Assembly (NCBI RefSeq): GCF_040939455.1
Contig: NC_134120.1
Location: 18,094,501 to 18,158,500 of the forward strand
Direction: 5' to 3'
Source: Microcebus murinus
Taxonomy: Eukaryota; Chordata; Mammalia; Primates; Cheirogaleidae
Length of the DNA stretch: 64,000 nucleotides
The translations under genes were made by a program, and so were the position numbers. The notes under the pieces are model-generated. The model had not been told where the DNA came from. It worked only from the letters and a program-made list of their open reading frames with translations, and ran no database searches. Every line of letters starts with the position of its first letter. The stretch's first letter is position 1. Positions 1-12,691 of this stretch are shown in pieces.

Positions 1-272
1 TTTCATAGAACTGAAACCGTGAAACTGATACGGAAAATGTCAGGCGCTGGGAGGTGGCTGCTTGCCGCCTCCCGATCGCTCCGCATCTCCCCAGGCCAGC
101 ACTGCGCCTGGCCAGTTGGAGGCCACGCTGCTGGGGCCTCCCGTGGCAGAGAACCGGTGTTCCCAGGGGCCCTGCATGCCGGAATGAGGCCAGGCCTGCC
201 TGGAGCCGCGTGTTTACAGCCACACTGCTTGCATGATCCTGATTGGGTAATTTTTGAATCCTGCTGTTTTTG

Positions 273-368
273 ATTGGATGTTAAAGCTCATTGTTGATTG
301 GATGTTAAAGCTTGATGTTGATAGGATCTTAAAGCTTGTAGTTGATTGGACGCTTTTTGAGCCCTACC
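273..368 (+). repeat. 24-bp tandem CCAAT-box array in the LTR
   Basis: The reverse CCAAT motif ATTGG begins at 273, 297 and 345, with a mutated copy (ATAGG) at 321. The spacing is exactly 24 bp each time, and the units share a 'GATGTTAAAGCT' core. Another ATTGG at 242 is out of register. The array ends just upstream of the TATA box at 374, where NF-Y sites in an LTR U3 enhancer would be expected. NF-Y binding is inferred from the motif only. Confidence 0.8.
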
Positions 369-373
369 AAGGG

Positions 374-380
374 TATAAAA
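374..380 (+). promoter_or_regulatory. LTR TATA box
   Basis: TATAAAA follows the CCAAT array by about 25 bp and precedes the poly(A) signal by 84 bp, the normal order for an LTR promoter. Transcription would start near 400-410. Whether it is still active cannot be told from the sequence. Confidence 0.7.
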
Positions 381-457
381 GCAGGAGGAGAACAGAGCAG
401 GCAGGCAGAAGACAGGAAAAGAGCTGAACACTAAGTGTGCTGAGCCTGCTGTGGAAG

Positions 458-463
458 AATAAA
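458..463 (+). terminator. LTR polyadenylation signal
   Basis: AATAAA lies in the R region 84 bp after the TATA box and is followed by a T/C-rich stretch ('GTTCTCTGACTCTTC') that could serve as the downstream element. Confidence 0.6.
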
Positions 464-554
464 GACTGTTCTCTGACTCTTCGCATGCTGCTGGGTCCTT
501 TCCCTGGTCAAACAAACAAGAGCTGTAAGGCTAGCTGTAACACGTTGCCGCAAC

Positions 555-2160
555 AAAACCATCCTTTCAAAAGTCCAATGGATCTTTCTTAATACTCACA
601 TATCAGGGCTTCATGTATTGGATTACATTCCTTCAAAATCTGGAATGGAAGCTCTGTGATTGGTGGAGATGACACTCTCGCTCAATTGTTCCCCTTGCAG
701 TAGTAGTGCATGCATGAGAAGAGGAGAGGGTAAAAGACATGGGATTTCTGGAGAACATTGCACAGCTGTTTAGGAAAATCTGCTCTTGAGACCTTCCCAG
801 AAAGCCCTGAAGGCAAATCACAATGGGGGTGAGGTCATATGCTCATGGCACTACCTTTGCTATTATTCTGCATAATTGTTTGCAACTGTCTTGTTGTTCC
901 AACTAAAAGAAACAGCTTGTTCTCTAAGATGTGTTTTCTTTTTGATGACCTGAGTCATCTAACTCCCACAGTCCCATGGGTGGAGATAAGGGCTTTGTGG
1001 TTGTAGGATGTTGTTTATTCGAGGTGGAGGAGAGGGTATAGAGGGCAGGTGATACTCTTTGTTTTTTCATTTGGGTCAGGATGTATAAGATAATCCCTCC
1101 AGCTCTGTGTGTGACACCTCTCCCTATCATACCTAAAGATTTTCAGTGCCAAACAAATCCTCGGCAACTCTGCTAAACTTCCAATCATTAAAATAGCATG
1201 TGCAATGAAATAAAGGCATACACATTCTCATTGCATATGCTTTTTGTCCAAGAGCAACAGAACAGCATCTGTGTGTGTTTCATAAAAAAGAAAACACCTA
1301 GAAACTGTAGGAAAACTCTGGTGATTTTTTTTTAAATTCCCCAAAGTTTTTCATATACACATATATGACTGGATGTGTATCATATCTCTGTCATCTGGCT
1401 GCAAGAGTAATTATTCAGATTTTTGCACTATAAAACAGTCAAAACTGCATTGGATTCACAACTGAGCTCTCAGTCTGTGTGTTACAACATGCACTATTTG
1501 TACACAAGGATACTACTTGTCCTTATCAAGTCATAAATGGAAAGTCACCTTGTCATTGGTGGCCTAATCACCACTGGTGGGTGTGTTTGACATTGCTCCC
1601 TGTTATATATGGCAACCTTCCGTGATGTCTCCCCTCCTCCACTGGAAAGGAAAAAAATAAGAACTGTGGATAAGGTTGGCTTTCTTAAAGAAAGAGCCAG
1701 ACCAAGAGTAAGCACTTGTTAATATCACATATTGCTTGATTTAAATGAAGCATAGAAACCCAAAAGAAATTTCAGAATTTTCTTTTTCTTTCTTTTTTTT
1801 CTTTGCACAAGTTTATGTGAATTTCAGAATTTTCCAACACGAACCTCAGATATAAAGCTATGAAATTTTATGGTAGAACAGTCTACAGTACAGGAGTACC
1901 AAAATTATAGTTTTCCTCAAAGGGAAAAATTCCATATGTTTATATGTTGCATCTATTACAAAGACAACATTTGAAATTATATGGCAGTCTTGTTTCAAGA
2001 AAAACTGATTATGAAAAAGAAGTTTTCATACACAATAAATTTGATGGATAAAAATCCACTTAAAATGGTCTTTTGTGTTTCAAATTGACCATGGGATTTT
2101 GTCTACCGAGAAAGTACAAATAAAAAGTTGAACTATCAAAACAAAATGTGATTTGTAAGA
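555..2160. other. No recognised gene or repeat
   Basis: A/T-rich apparently single-copy DNA. Only short chance frames are present (62 and 68 codons on the minus strand). A T/C-rich run near 1780-1805 is the only low-complexity stretch. Confidence 0.5.
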
Positions 2161-2164
2161 TGTA

Positions 2165-2412
2165 GCATAGTATAGGGGTTACCAGCAGAGACCAGGGAGC
2201 CAGACTGCCTGGGTTCAAGTCCCATGCCTGGCTGTGTGACCCTGGGCAAGTAACTTAACCTCTTCCTTCTTCAGTTTCCTTGTCTTAAAATAGGGATAAT
2301 AGGAATCATGCCTACCTAACTCATAGAACTATTAGAAGGATTAATAAGTCAATATTTTTAAAGCCCTTAAAACAATACCTGACACATAGGAAATATCGTA
2401 TACGTGCTTTCT
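2165..2412 (+). repeat. MIR SINE
   Basis: A nearly complete MIR. The tRNA-like head has a B-box-like 'GGTTCAAGTCCCATGCC' at about 2212; the core reads 'TGTGTGACCCTGGGCAAGT'; the tail has 'CAGTTTCCTTGTCTTAAAAT' and ends near 'CCTGACACATAGGAAAT'. This is one of the best preserved MIRs in the window. Confidence 0.9.
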
Positions 2413-2946
2413 AAGTGAATAATAAAGTTACCTGTTCCAGAAATTAAGGCAAACTTGTGTATTGCATCTGTCTATGTGTTAAGATGTCGTTACAGGGGCA
2501 TATTGGTTTTTTCTTTTTTAATTCCTAGATCTGCTCACATATTTGATTTTTAGAAGATACCTCAAGTACAGTAATCAGTCTTAAGTAAATTTTCTTACTG
2601 TACTGTATAAGAATTTTTACTATAATCTTAAACAATGATGGGCAATGCACTTATAAATATTTATATGGAAGGGTTACAGCATGCTTTCCTATGACCTCAA
2701 ATGGTGCTTGCTTTGACTATTAAATATAATAAAGTGCCAGATTCATTTATTTTGTTTGCAGGCCCTGCCTTCTCCTTTACAACCTCCCCCACACGCCTTT
2801 TCCATTACTACCAGAAAAGAAAGGGAGGAATGAGGGTCAAAGAAAGAAAAGAAGCACAAAAGAAAGAAGGAAACCAAACCAGCATTTTTCAGTAAATTGG
2901 GATTATAATTGGCTTAAATATCAACATGACCAGGATAACACAATTT

Positions 2947-2948
<2 letters not shown>

Positions 2949-2990
<42 letters not shown>
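2949..2990. repeat. (CA)n microsatellite, 21 units
   Basis: An uninterrupted run of 21 AC dinucleotides. Runs this pure and long are usually length-polymorphic. Confidence 0.98.
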
Positions 2991-2992
<2 letters not shown>

Positions 2993-3848
2993 TTCATCTA
3001 GACTGCATATCTTTATAACTCATCTTTTCAAGACCAAATTCTCCAGTGGTTCAAAGGCACATAGAAAGCATCCAAACTGCCAGTCTGAACCTGAGAAGTT
3101 GGAAGATGAGGAACACACCAGGACTCAAAGGAAGCACGAAAGTCAAGTGTGAATCCTTGTCTTTTCTCCTTGTAAGGCTTTGTGTGTCGGGATTTACTTT
3201 TCCTGGGGACTTGAGCAAAAGAACCTTTCTATCTTTGTGTGTTCACTTATGAATAAGTTAAGACTTACCCTGCAAAAACTAACTTAAATGTTTCCAAAAT
3301 GCACAAGTGAATAAAATTTAGAAACTTATCTTGAAAAACAAATGAGAAGAAATTTAGTTTCTATACTATACTCAGCATGTGGAAATTATAATATAAAAAT
3401 TCCCATCCTAAACATAGGGTTGCTGGAATTGGGCAACCAAAGGTTTCATTTGTGTACTCATCTAAATAATAGTTTTCAAGTCCAACTTCTATTTATCTTC
3501 ATGTTATTCACTCATCTATTCTTTTCTCATACCTTCAGGCTTAGCAAAAATTATCCTTTGTTCCACTCACATGGTCATTTCTTATTTTTGTCCTGTTTGT
3601 TGTTTGGTTGGGATTTTTTGTTTGTTTGTTTGTTTAATTGCTTTTTTAAAACCATATTTCTAAATGAAAAAATTTTTAAATACTATTCTAAACCAAGGAA
3701 AGATATAGAGGAAAAACAAAACAAAGAGGAGCATGGAAAACGAAGGAGATTTTAGGAAAGTTGGGATTGAGCAGAGGAAAGAGAGGAAAGGAGAAGAATC
3801 TGTATGTGTATAATGTCTGTCTTATGAAATCTGTAGTTTCAGCATCAC
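2991..3848. other. No recognised gene; contains a short (GTTT)n run
   Basis: A/T-rich DNA without a repeat I recognise. A (GTTT)4 run lies at about 3620-3635. The 137-codon frame at 3342-3755 is rich in F, L and K encoded by A/T runs, crosses the simple repeat and has no domain, so I treat it as chance. Confidence 0.5.
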
Positions 3849-4430
3849 TGTATTAGGTTCCTAGGGCTGTTGTAACAAAGTAGTACAAACTGGGTGGCTG
3901 AAAACAACAGTGCACACCGTCTGGGGGATGGACATGCTTGAAGCTCTGACTCAAGTGGGGCAAAGGCAATATATGTAAACTAAACATTTGTACCCATGTC
4001 ATATGCTGAAATGAAAAAATAAATGGGACATCAATAAATACAACAGAATTTTATTCTCTCAAGAGTTCTGGAAGCTAGAAGTCTGGAATCAAGGTGTCAG
4101 CTGGGCCATGGTCCCTCTGAAACTCTGGTAGAATTCTCTCTTGCCTCTTTTAGTTCTTGGTGGTGGCCAGCATTCCTTGGGGTTCCTTGGCTTACAGCTG
4201 CATGGCACCAATTTTTGCCTCTGTCGTCACATGGCTTTCTCCCCGTGTGCCTGTCCTTCCTTCTTACAAGAAGACCAGTCAAGGCAGATTAAGGGTCACA
4301 CCCCATTCCAGTAAGACCTCAACTAATTATAGCTACAATGCCCCTATTTCCAAATAAGTCACATTCTGAGGTATGGGAGGTTAGGATTTCAACATATCTT
4401 TTGGGGAAACGCAATTCAACCCATAACAAT
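3849..4430 (-). mobile_element. MLT1-type MaLR LTR, antisense, interrupted
   Basis: The start 'TATTAGGTTCCTAGGGCTG' and 'TGTAACAAAGTAGTACAAAC' match the reverse complement of MLT1 LTRs. So do the middle ('AGTTCTGGAAGCTAGAAGTC', 'GTCACATGGCTTTCTCCC') and the end ('TTTCAACATATCTTTTGGGG', 'CAACCCATAACAA'). A short L1 3' end splits it at 3911-4039. ORFs over it are chance frames. Confidence 0.85.
3911..4046 (+). mobile_element. 5'-truncated L1 3' end inserted in MLT1
   Basis: About 130 bp with 'CACCGTCTGGGGGATGGACA', 'GGCAATATATGTAAACTAAA' and 'CATTTGTACCCATGTCATAT' followed by an A-rich tail: the 3'-UTR end of a prosimian-type L1. ACAACAG occurs on both sides (3904-3910 and 4040-4046) as the target-site duplication, and the MLT1 sequence resumes exactly after it. 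Confidence 0.75.
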
Positions 4431-4431
4431 T

Positions 4432-4630
4432 ATTAATAGTAATCATAACCAAGATTGTATATGCTCTACGTATACCATCTCACGTAATCTCATGGTAAGA
4501 TCATTATTCTTCATTTTATAGATTGAGAAACTTCTATGTTAAGAGGTTATGTTCCTTGCCCCAGTTTATAGAGCTGATAAAGAGAGTCTAGATTTGAATA
4601 CTTGAATAGGATTATTTGGCTCTATGTTGT
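4432..4630 (-). repeat. MIR SINE, antisense, diverged
   Basis: Antisense MIR order: 'CATTTTATAGATTGAGAAAC', then 'AAGAGGTTATGTTCCTTGCC', then 'GAGCTGATAAAGAG' and 'GTCTAGATTTGAATAC', matching the reverse of the MIR core and head. Confidence 0.65.
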
Positions 4631-5275
4631 GTGGTTTAAGACAAAGGTGAGTTCTGCATCAATATGTAGTTCTTTTTTGCTTTTGTGTTTTTGATGATAA
4701 GTGGCACTAAGGACCCCAAATCATATGAATACATAGTTGGCAAGGAGAAGACTTATTAATATTTAACCACCTTCTCTGATAGAGTGGCTACTCAACATTA
4801 ATTCCTAATCAAAATGATCCAGGTAACTTTTCTTCAAAAATTTTTATTTTGAGAAACTAAATGAAAAAGCCTCCAGAATATATTTTTATGATGTTATCAA
4901 AAAATTTATAATGTTCCCAAAGTGATAGAAAATGGGTTCATAATGTGCCTTGAGGCAAGGGGTGCTGTTTCAGCCATAGGACCATTCTGGGAGGTGAACT
5001 TTGCTGGCCAGAAACCCTGTGGGTAAGACAGAGCCTAAGGCAGTTTGAGCCCTGAGGGCCTCCAGAGGTCCAACATGCCACATCCTGCTTTCTTCACCTC
5101 TCCCTCCCCTCTGGCCGTAGGCACTGCTCAGGCAACCTAAGCACCTTGCAACATCCTCTCCAATATGAGCTCACAGGCCCCCATTGTTACAGGTGTCACA
5201 AAGCTGTGTTCAAATTATCACTTTATTAGAGGAGATCAGCTTTTAGTTATGACTTTTGTAGGGTTATATCATGCA
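4631..5275. other. No recognised gene or repeat
   Basis: Apparently single-copy DNA with a mildly GC-rich patch at about 4960-5160. No frame of note. Confidence 0.45.
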
Positions 5276-5277
5276 TT

Positions 5278-5745
5278 GTTTCATTTATCTCAATATTCAC
5301 TGAGCACTTATTTTGCCCCGGGCATAGATCCAAGTATACAACAATGAATAAGGTATGTATGATTCCACCCTCACTCTTTCTCTACCTTAGCTTATTATTA
5401 GAAAGAGAAGTCAAAAATTGAACAAATAATTAATTATGAAGAGAATGCATGCTGGGAAGTTCACGATGGTATGGTTGCAAATGGCAGGAGCCTAACCCAA
5501 TCTTGAGGATGGGGGAGATCTCCTTGGAGGAGCGACCTTTAGGTGACACTTAAGAATGAGTAGAAATTTGGCTGGTAGTAAGGCAAGATTGGCCCTTGAA
5601 GGAAAGGAGAGTAAAAGAGGCCAGATTATTCAGGGTGGTCTTAAAGACTGGGATCTGACACTAATGACAATGGGAAGCCATTGAGAGCTAATGCTCTATG
5701 TCAAGTCACAATGGCAGGTACTGTCCTACATATTCTATTTGTGTT
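5278..5745 (-). repeat. L2-like LINE relic, antisense (tentative)
   Basis: 'TCACTGAGCACTTATTTTGC' followed by 'CAACAATGAATAAGG' has the pattern of the reverse L2 3' end (AATAAATATTTGTTGAATG reversed). The later 'AATGGGAAGCCATTGAGAG' and 'GGCCAGATTATTCAGGG' belong to an old mammalian repeat whose exact family I cannot fix. Confidence 0.45.
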
Positions 5746-6335
5746 ATTGGATTTAATACTGATGACCATGATGTAAACATTTTTGCCCTAATTTTTAAAA
5801 TGAAGAATAAACAATTTATTAGGTGGAATTAGTGAAAGCATAAAGCATCATAGGCTAAAATTTTGGCTCTAGATCTTCTAAAGAACCATCACAAAATTCC
5901 CTTTATAAAAAAAAAAAATTAGCAATTCCCTATTAAAAAAATGACAAACATTTTTAGTTTCAAAAAAGAGCTTATAATTCTTAGAATAAAAAGAGCAAGA
6001 AAATTGAGATCTGTATGTCCAAGTAGGAAAGAAGTTCTCTTTCTATAATATCAAAATACTCCTAGTTGACAATGAAAAGAGTAGGACAATTTGTCTTGAA
6101 ATTTGCTGTCACTTTTTAATGACCACTGTAACAGGCTGTAGGAAATTCTTCTTTTACGTGTTTAATACATGGAACAAGATGCATTTGAATCAGAGTAAGT
6201 TTCCTTTATTATACAACACTTAATCAAAACCTTTATATAATACTTAAATCCTTGTAAGCCTGCTTCAAAGAAAAGAGAAATAAATAATACTAGTATTCGC
6301 TCCTTACTCTCAAAATAGTATTTACATCCAAAAAA
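5746..6335. other. No recognised gene or repeat
   Basis: A/T-rich DNA with several A runs (5908-5920, 5934-5940). Only very short chance frames. Confidence 0.45.
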
Positions 6336-6337
6336 CT

Positions 6338-6540
6338 TTCACGTCTCTGTCATCTCCACTTAGTCTCACAATCTCTTTTTCAATCATCTAACCCCTTTAA
6401 GGATATTGTTAGTTCCATTTCATGGATGAGACAACTGAGACACAGGATTGCAAGTGATTTTCCCAAGGTCAGGAAGCTATTGATGGACTCAAGAGAGAAA
6501 TGCAGTTCTCAGAATCCTAATTTCATGATCCTTCCCTAGA
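6338..6540 (-). repeat. MIR SINE, antisense
   Basis: 'TTCCATTTCATGGATGAGAC', 'AACTGAGACACAGGATTGCA', 'TTTTCCCAAGGTCAGGAAGC' and 'GAAATGCAGTTCTCAGAATC' follow the reverse MIR order (tail, core, head). Confidence 0.75.
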
Positions 6541-6755
6541 TCAGGCTTCCTGGATCTTAAAACTATTGACATTTGGGGCTAGATAAGTTTTTGACCTGGG
6601 CATTGTAGGATACTTAGCAGCCTCCCTGGCCTCTATCTACTTCATGCCAATAACAACCTTCCCTATCCCCAATTGTAACAACCAAAAATGTTGCCAGACA
6701 TTGACAAATGTCCCATGAGGACATAATTACACCCTACTTAAGAATCCTTATACTC
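6541..6755 (-). mobile_element. MER20 (hAT-type DNA transposon), antisense
   Basis: 'ACTATTGACATTTGGGGCTA', 'GCATTGTAGGATACTTAGCA', 'GCAGCCTCCCTGGCCTCTA', 'TGTTGCCAGACATTGACAAA' and 'TGTCCC' are reverse-strand MER20 blocks in order. It directly abuts the preceding MIR. Confidence 0.85.
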
Positions 6756-6829
6756 CATGATTCTGTGGGCACTGAATCCCTCTAGATATGTTCATGGTCC
6801 CATCATTTGTGTTAAAGATTCATATTTTT

Positions 6830-8180
<1,351 letters not shown>

Positions 8181-8974
8181 AATGTTATTGACTTGCAGTT
8201 GTTCTTAATTTCTCATGGGTTTAAAAATTATAGTAGCAGTTTGTGAGTGATCTTTTAGGAAAGTGTTCAAATTCATACCCTACCATTTCTTTTGCATTTT
8301 GCCGTAGGCACTTATATTCCATAGAACATACCATTCTTACAAAAGCATATTTAAAGATAGGGCCTACTGATCCATTAAGCAATCATCTACAAAGCAGCTT
8401 CATAAAAGCAGCACTAAAATAAAGATCAAAAACTTGAGATTTACACATATGGACTAGTTTAGAAAGTAAATTTTAAATTATCTTCAATGTGTTTAAGTGC
8501 TGATGAATAAAATAAAAATACTGATTTAGATAACAATGTAGATTTTATTTTATATCAAATTCAGAGGATGTGTTAAAATAACAGTATTTACTCTTTCTTA
8601 AGGGCTACTCTTTCTTGGTGGACAAAAACAGAATTATTTGAAGAACTTTATTTTATTGCTTATACTTTTGTATAAGTAGGGACTTTTAGGGGACTTTTTG
8701 TATAAGTAGGGACCTAGTAGGGACCTTTTGGTTAGTAGATCTGAATCTTTCCTAATTAGCACATTTGATGCTTTATGTAAAAGAGTGTGACTAAAGGGAT
8801 TTTGGAAACTTGAAAGCCATTTAGCCAGGCTAAGCATTCCTTTTGCAATCTTTACACTCTTAAAATGCTTAGCATTGGGATCCTTTTATTTTTCATATGT
8901 AGTCCAAAAATAAACCAGCTTCTACTAATTACCATGGTACAGTTTTATGGTATTTATTGCCTCTGTGAGCAGGT
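8181..8974. other. No recognised gene; small local duplication
   Basis: A/T-rich DNA. 'CTTTTGTATAAGTAGGGAC' at 8665-8683 recurs 30 bp on at about 8694-8713 with one extra T, followed by a partial third copy. This is why the minus-strand frame at 8634-8837 repeats PYLYK. No gene. Confidence 0.6.
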
Positions 8975-9075
8975 GCTTTAAATCACTAACAACCTGTGCA
9001 ACCTTGAGTAAATCACTTAATATCTTTGGACCTGTTTTCTTATTCACTATAGGAAAAAATTAAACTCGATGATCA
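8975..9075 (+). repeat. MIR fragment
   Basis: 'GTGCAACCTTGAGTAAATCA' and 'CTTAATATCTTTGGACCTG' match the MIR core; head and tail are too diverged to place. Confidence 0.5.
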
Positions 9076-9240
9076 CAAAAACATTCCTTTTAACTTCAAA
9101 ATTCTAAAAGTATATAATTTGAATTACATGCTGAGCATTATCATTTAGCCGGCAATTTATATTCTGACCCCCACCCCCAAATAGATAAGATTTTATATAA
9201 ATCAAATTGACTACTTAATATGTGAAATAAGAGAGTTAGA

Positions 9241-10370
9241 AATGTGAACTCTGAGCTTTCACTTCCAGATATGACTGAATAGCTGGTACCAGACTAGCCC
9301 CCCTATATTAAATCACCACAAAACTGAACAAATATTCCAGATATTGGAAAACGAGCAATGCAAGACTATGATTTTTAAGCACTGGGTAATTCACAAGGAG
9401 AACACCACAATGAAATGAGCCCTCCACTGAGGGATAATTTCCCATTTGTGGTACAAAGAGCTAGAACTGGGATAAGCATGGTGGTTCCAGTGAAGTGAAG
9501 AGACACAGTTCAGAGTTTAGAGGAGCTGGAGTGGCTGGAATGTGCAAGACAGGGCATTGGAGAGGATGCAAATGGGCCCAGTGAGAGCTCCAGAAGTCTG
9601 TATGTGGTTCCCTACAAGCCCCTGGCCAAGGACACAGGGTGAAACGACTTGAGACTTTGAGAGCCATTGCTGTAGGGTTAAGAGAGTAACAGACACACAA
9701 GACGTTGAGTAGTTCTGGGAAACTTGAATTGTCTACCCAGCTAGAGTGTGGAAATCTCTTTAACACCATGCTATTTCATATGACATCCAGCTGAAATATC
9801 AGAAAGGCTGTACCATAAGTGTAAGGACCATATCCTACAGCAAGTCCCACTTTTGATCCCTCTACAGTAGGATAAAACTAAATCTTGACAAGATTCACAG
9901 AGCAGAGGGAATCCACCAAGTAAAGTGAGCTTGAGAAACATCTTGGGCTTTGCTAAGATTGATCCTAAGAAAATACTAACATAAAGCAAGCTTACATAAT
10001 ATAAGATGATCAGCCAGTAATTGAAGTTGCTACTAGAACAAAAATCATCACTTTTCAGAGGAAGACAACAGAACTCAATATCATATACAACATCCAGAAT
10101 ACAATAAAAATTACTGTACGTGCAAAGACACAGGAAAACGTGACCCATAATCAAGAAATTAAAAATAGTCAATACGACCAAACCTAACAAGGCCTAGATA
10201 GAGGTGTAGCAGATAAACATATTACAGTCACTATTATAAATATGTCTGAAGAACTAAAAGAAATGTGTTCAAACAATTAAAGAAAAATATTGTCTTAATG
10301 AGTGAGCAGACAAAAAATCTCACTGAAGAAATCGAATCTAAAAATAAGAAGTAAGTTGATGTTGAGAATG
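9241..10370 (+). mobile_element. Old L1/HAL1-type element, 5' region
   Basis: The passage from 'CACAAAACTGAACAAATATT' through 'GGAAAACGTGACCCATAATC' to 'GAACTAAAAGAAATGTGTTC' follows the 5' and ORF1-start region of HAL1/L1M elements as I remember it. All frames are broken. The 102- and 139-codon minus-strand frames at 9461-10190 are antisense chance. The same element appears to resume at 11395. Confidence 0.55.
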
Positions 10371-10880
10371 TAAACTGGTATAACCATGTTAGAAAACTGT
10401 TTTGTATTTCCTTTGAAATTAAACAGATGGATGACTACTCAGCAACTAAAAAAAACAACAATTGATACATGCAACAACTTGGATGAATTGCTAGAAAATT
10501 ATGCTGAGTGAAGAAAGCCAATCCCAAAATGTTACATACTGTATGATTTTATTTATGTAATATTATTAAAATGTAAAATATAGAAATGGAGAACAGATTG
10601 GTTGTTGTCAGGGGTTAGGAACAGGGGCTGAGCAGGAAGGAAGAGGGTGGATGCCACAGTAAATGAGAAGACACATGAAGAATCCTTGTGGTAAATGGGC
10701 TGTTCTGTGTCTTAACTGCATCAATGTCCATATCCTGGGTGTAATGTTTTACTATTGTTTTGCAAGATGTTACCATTGGGGCAAATTGGATAAAGAGTAC
10801 ATGAAATCTCTTTTGTGTTATTTCTTCAAACTGAATGTTAATCTATAATTATCTTAAAATGAAATATTTAATTAAAAAAT
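10371..10880 (+). mobile_element. Old L1 3' end inserted in the HAL1/L1 element
   Basis: 'CAACAACTTGGATGAATTGC', 'TATGCTGAGTGAAGAAAGCC' and 'TACATACTGTATGATTTTAT' followed by 'GAACAGATTGGTTGTTGTCA' are standard L1 3' UTR blocks in sense orientation, ending in A-rich sequence at about 10850-10880. Confidence 0.75.
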
Positions 10881-11330
10881 TAAACATACATCTACCTTAT
10901 AGCCCCGAAATTCTATTCCTATGGATTGATTCAGAAGAATTTAAAATATATATCCACAAAAAACCTAATACAAAAATGTTTGTAGCAGCTTTATTCATAA
11001 TAGTGAGAGTCCAGAAACATTGTAGGTATCCATCAATAGACTAGATAATAGAATAAAGAAACTGTGATATATTCCTACAATGGACAATTATTCGGAAATA
11101 AAGAAATGTAAGAATGCTACATGCAACAACATAGAGGTATCTCAAAAATAATATACTGAGTGAAAGCATCTTAACACACATACACACAAATCCATGTTGC
11201 ATTATCCCATTTACATGATATTCTACAATAACCCAAAATAACTAATGATACTACTGTGGGGGAGGATACTACTGGGACACAAGAGAACTATCTAGTGATG
11301 GAAATATTCTAAATCTTGATGAGAACTCAT
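10881..11330 (+). mobile_element. Second L1 3' end, adjacent
   Basis: A second copy of the same type of L1 3' region: 'GTAGCAGCTTTATTCATAAT', 'GATATATTCCTACAATGGAC' and 'ATGCAACAACATAGAGGTAT'. It lies head-to-tail with the preceding one but is not a copy of it. Confidence 0.7.
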
Positions 11331-11394
11331 GAAAACTGATTGAATGGCATGCTTAAAATCTGAGCATTTCTCTATAAAACATAATGTTAAAAAG

Positions 11395-12660
11395 CAAATG
11401 GAAATTCTGAAAAATACAATGAATAAAATGAAGAATTCACTGGATGGGCTAAACAACAGATTGGAGGAAACAAAGACTAAATGAGTTTGAAGATGGATTG
11501 AGAGAAAGTACCTGATTTGAAGAATGGACAGATAAAAGGTAACAGAGTCTGTGGAACCCATGGGATAATATCAAGCAGCCTAACAAACATCTCATAGAGG
11601 ATCCAGAAGGAGAAGAGAATAAAAATGAGGTAGATTATATCTTTAAAGAAATCATGGCTAGAATTTTCTCAAAACTGATGAACAACATCAAACTGAAGAT
11701 TCAAGAAGTTCAATTATCTGTAAGTGAATATGTACAATGAAAACTACGTATAGGCACATAATAGATGGTTTATTAATATCAAAAAGGAAAAGAAAATTTT
11801 GAAAGCATCTGGAGAAAGAAAAGACACAGGAGATAAGACAGATACAGAGGAACAAATATGAGAATGATAATGACTCTTTGTCAAAAGCAAAAGAGGCCAG
11901 AGACATTGGAATGACATTTTGAAAGTGATTAAAGTAAAAAGTAATGTTCATAATTGTTTATACAGTGAAAATATTCTTGAAAAATGAGGGAGAAAGAAAT
12001 GCATTTTTTATATAAATACTAGCTGAGAGAATTTGTAGCAGCAGAACTGCTTTACAAGAAATTCTATATACTGTACATTCTTTCAGCTAAATGGAAATGA
12101 TAGCTGAAAGAAACTTGGATATATAGAAGGAAAAAAGGTAATTAGAAATTGCAACTAGATGGATAAACACAAAAGATTACGCAATGGTTCTTTTAAAAGA
12201 CAACTGACTATTTAAAGTAAAACTAACAACATTTTATGGTGGGGTTTATAAAGTATAAAGTATGTGGAAGTAAGATATGACAGCAGTAATAAAAGGATAG
12301 AAAAAGTAGGTAAATGGTATTATAATGCTATAATATTATCATATTTGTAAAGTGAAAAACAAGAAGTGTGAAGCAAGTGGGAAATGAAAAGTGAGAGTTG
12401 TGAAGTGAGTATTGGGAATGTAAAAAATGTGATAAATCAGGTGTGAAGTGGGAAGGAGAAAATAGAACAATTGTGACTGCAAATAGACTTTGATAAATTA
12501 AAATATCTATTATTTGCTCTATAAAAACAAATACAAACTTTAAATTATAGGTAAAAGCCAATAGGTAAAATAAAATAGAATACTAAATTTGTGTGATTAT
12601 CCCAAAAGAAACATAAAAGAAGCAACAGAAGAACAAAAATTAGAAAAGATGATTAGAAAG
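11395..12660 (+). mobile_element. L1/HAL1 ORF1 region, broken
   Basis: 'AAATTCTGAAAAATACAATG', 'TTCACTGGATGGGCTAAACA' and 'TAACAAACATCTCATAGAGG' match the ORF1 region of HAL1/L1M elements, as do 'CATCTGGAGAAAGAAAAGAC' and 'AGAATTTGTAGCAGCAGAAC', continuing to the post-ORF1 linker. It carries many stops and indels. The minus-strand frames of 77-89 codons here are its antisense shadow. Confidence 0.7.
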
Positions 12661-12691
12661 TAAACAAGATAGTAGACTTAACACCAAACAC

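Larger units (their letters stand above)
1..554 (+). mobile_element. Endogenous retrovirus LTR, left edge cut by window
   Basis: The order is that of an LTR: a GC- and CpG-rich upstream part (30-240), a tandem CCAAT region (242-349), a TATA box (374-380), AATAAA at 458-463 and a short U5 ending in a 'CTGTAACA' or 'CCGCAACA' sequence at about 542-554. What follows at 555 shows no primer-binding site and no gag, so this is either a solitary LTR or the 3' LTR of a provirus whose body lies to the left. The many surviving CpGs suggest a fairly young insertion. I do not recognise the family. The 84-aa frame at 19-273 runs through the CpG-rich part and is not a gene. Confidence 0.75.

Noticed and set aside
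2200..2240. tRNA gene suggested by a B-box-like GGTTCAAGTCCC
   Set aside because: This is the tRNA-derived head of a MIR and no cloverleaf follows.
2949..2990. CRISPR-like or other structured array
   Set aside because: A simple (CA)n. No regularly spaced repeats with unique spacers occur in the window, and the sequence is mammalian.
3342..3755. 137-codon plus-strand frame
   Set aside because: F/L/K-rich translation of A/T runs and a (GTTT)n repeat; no domain.
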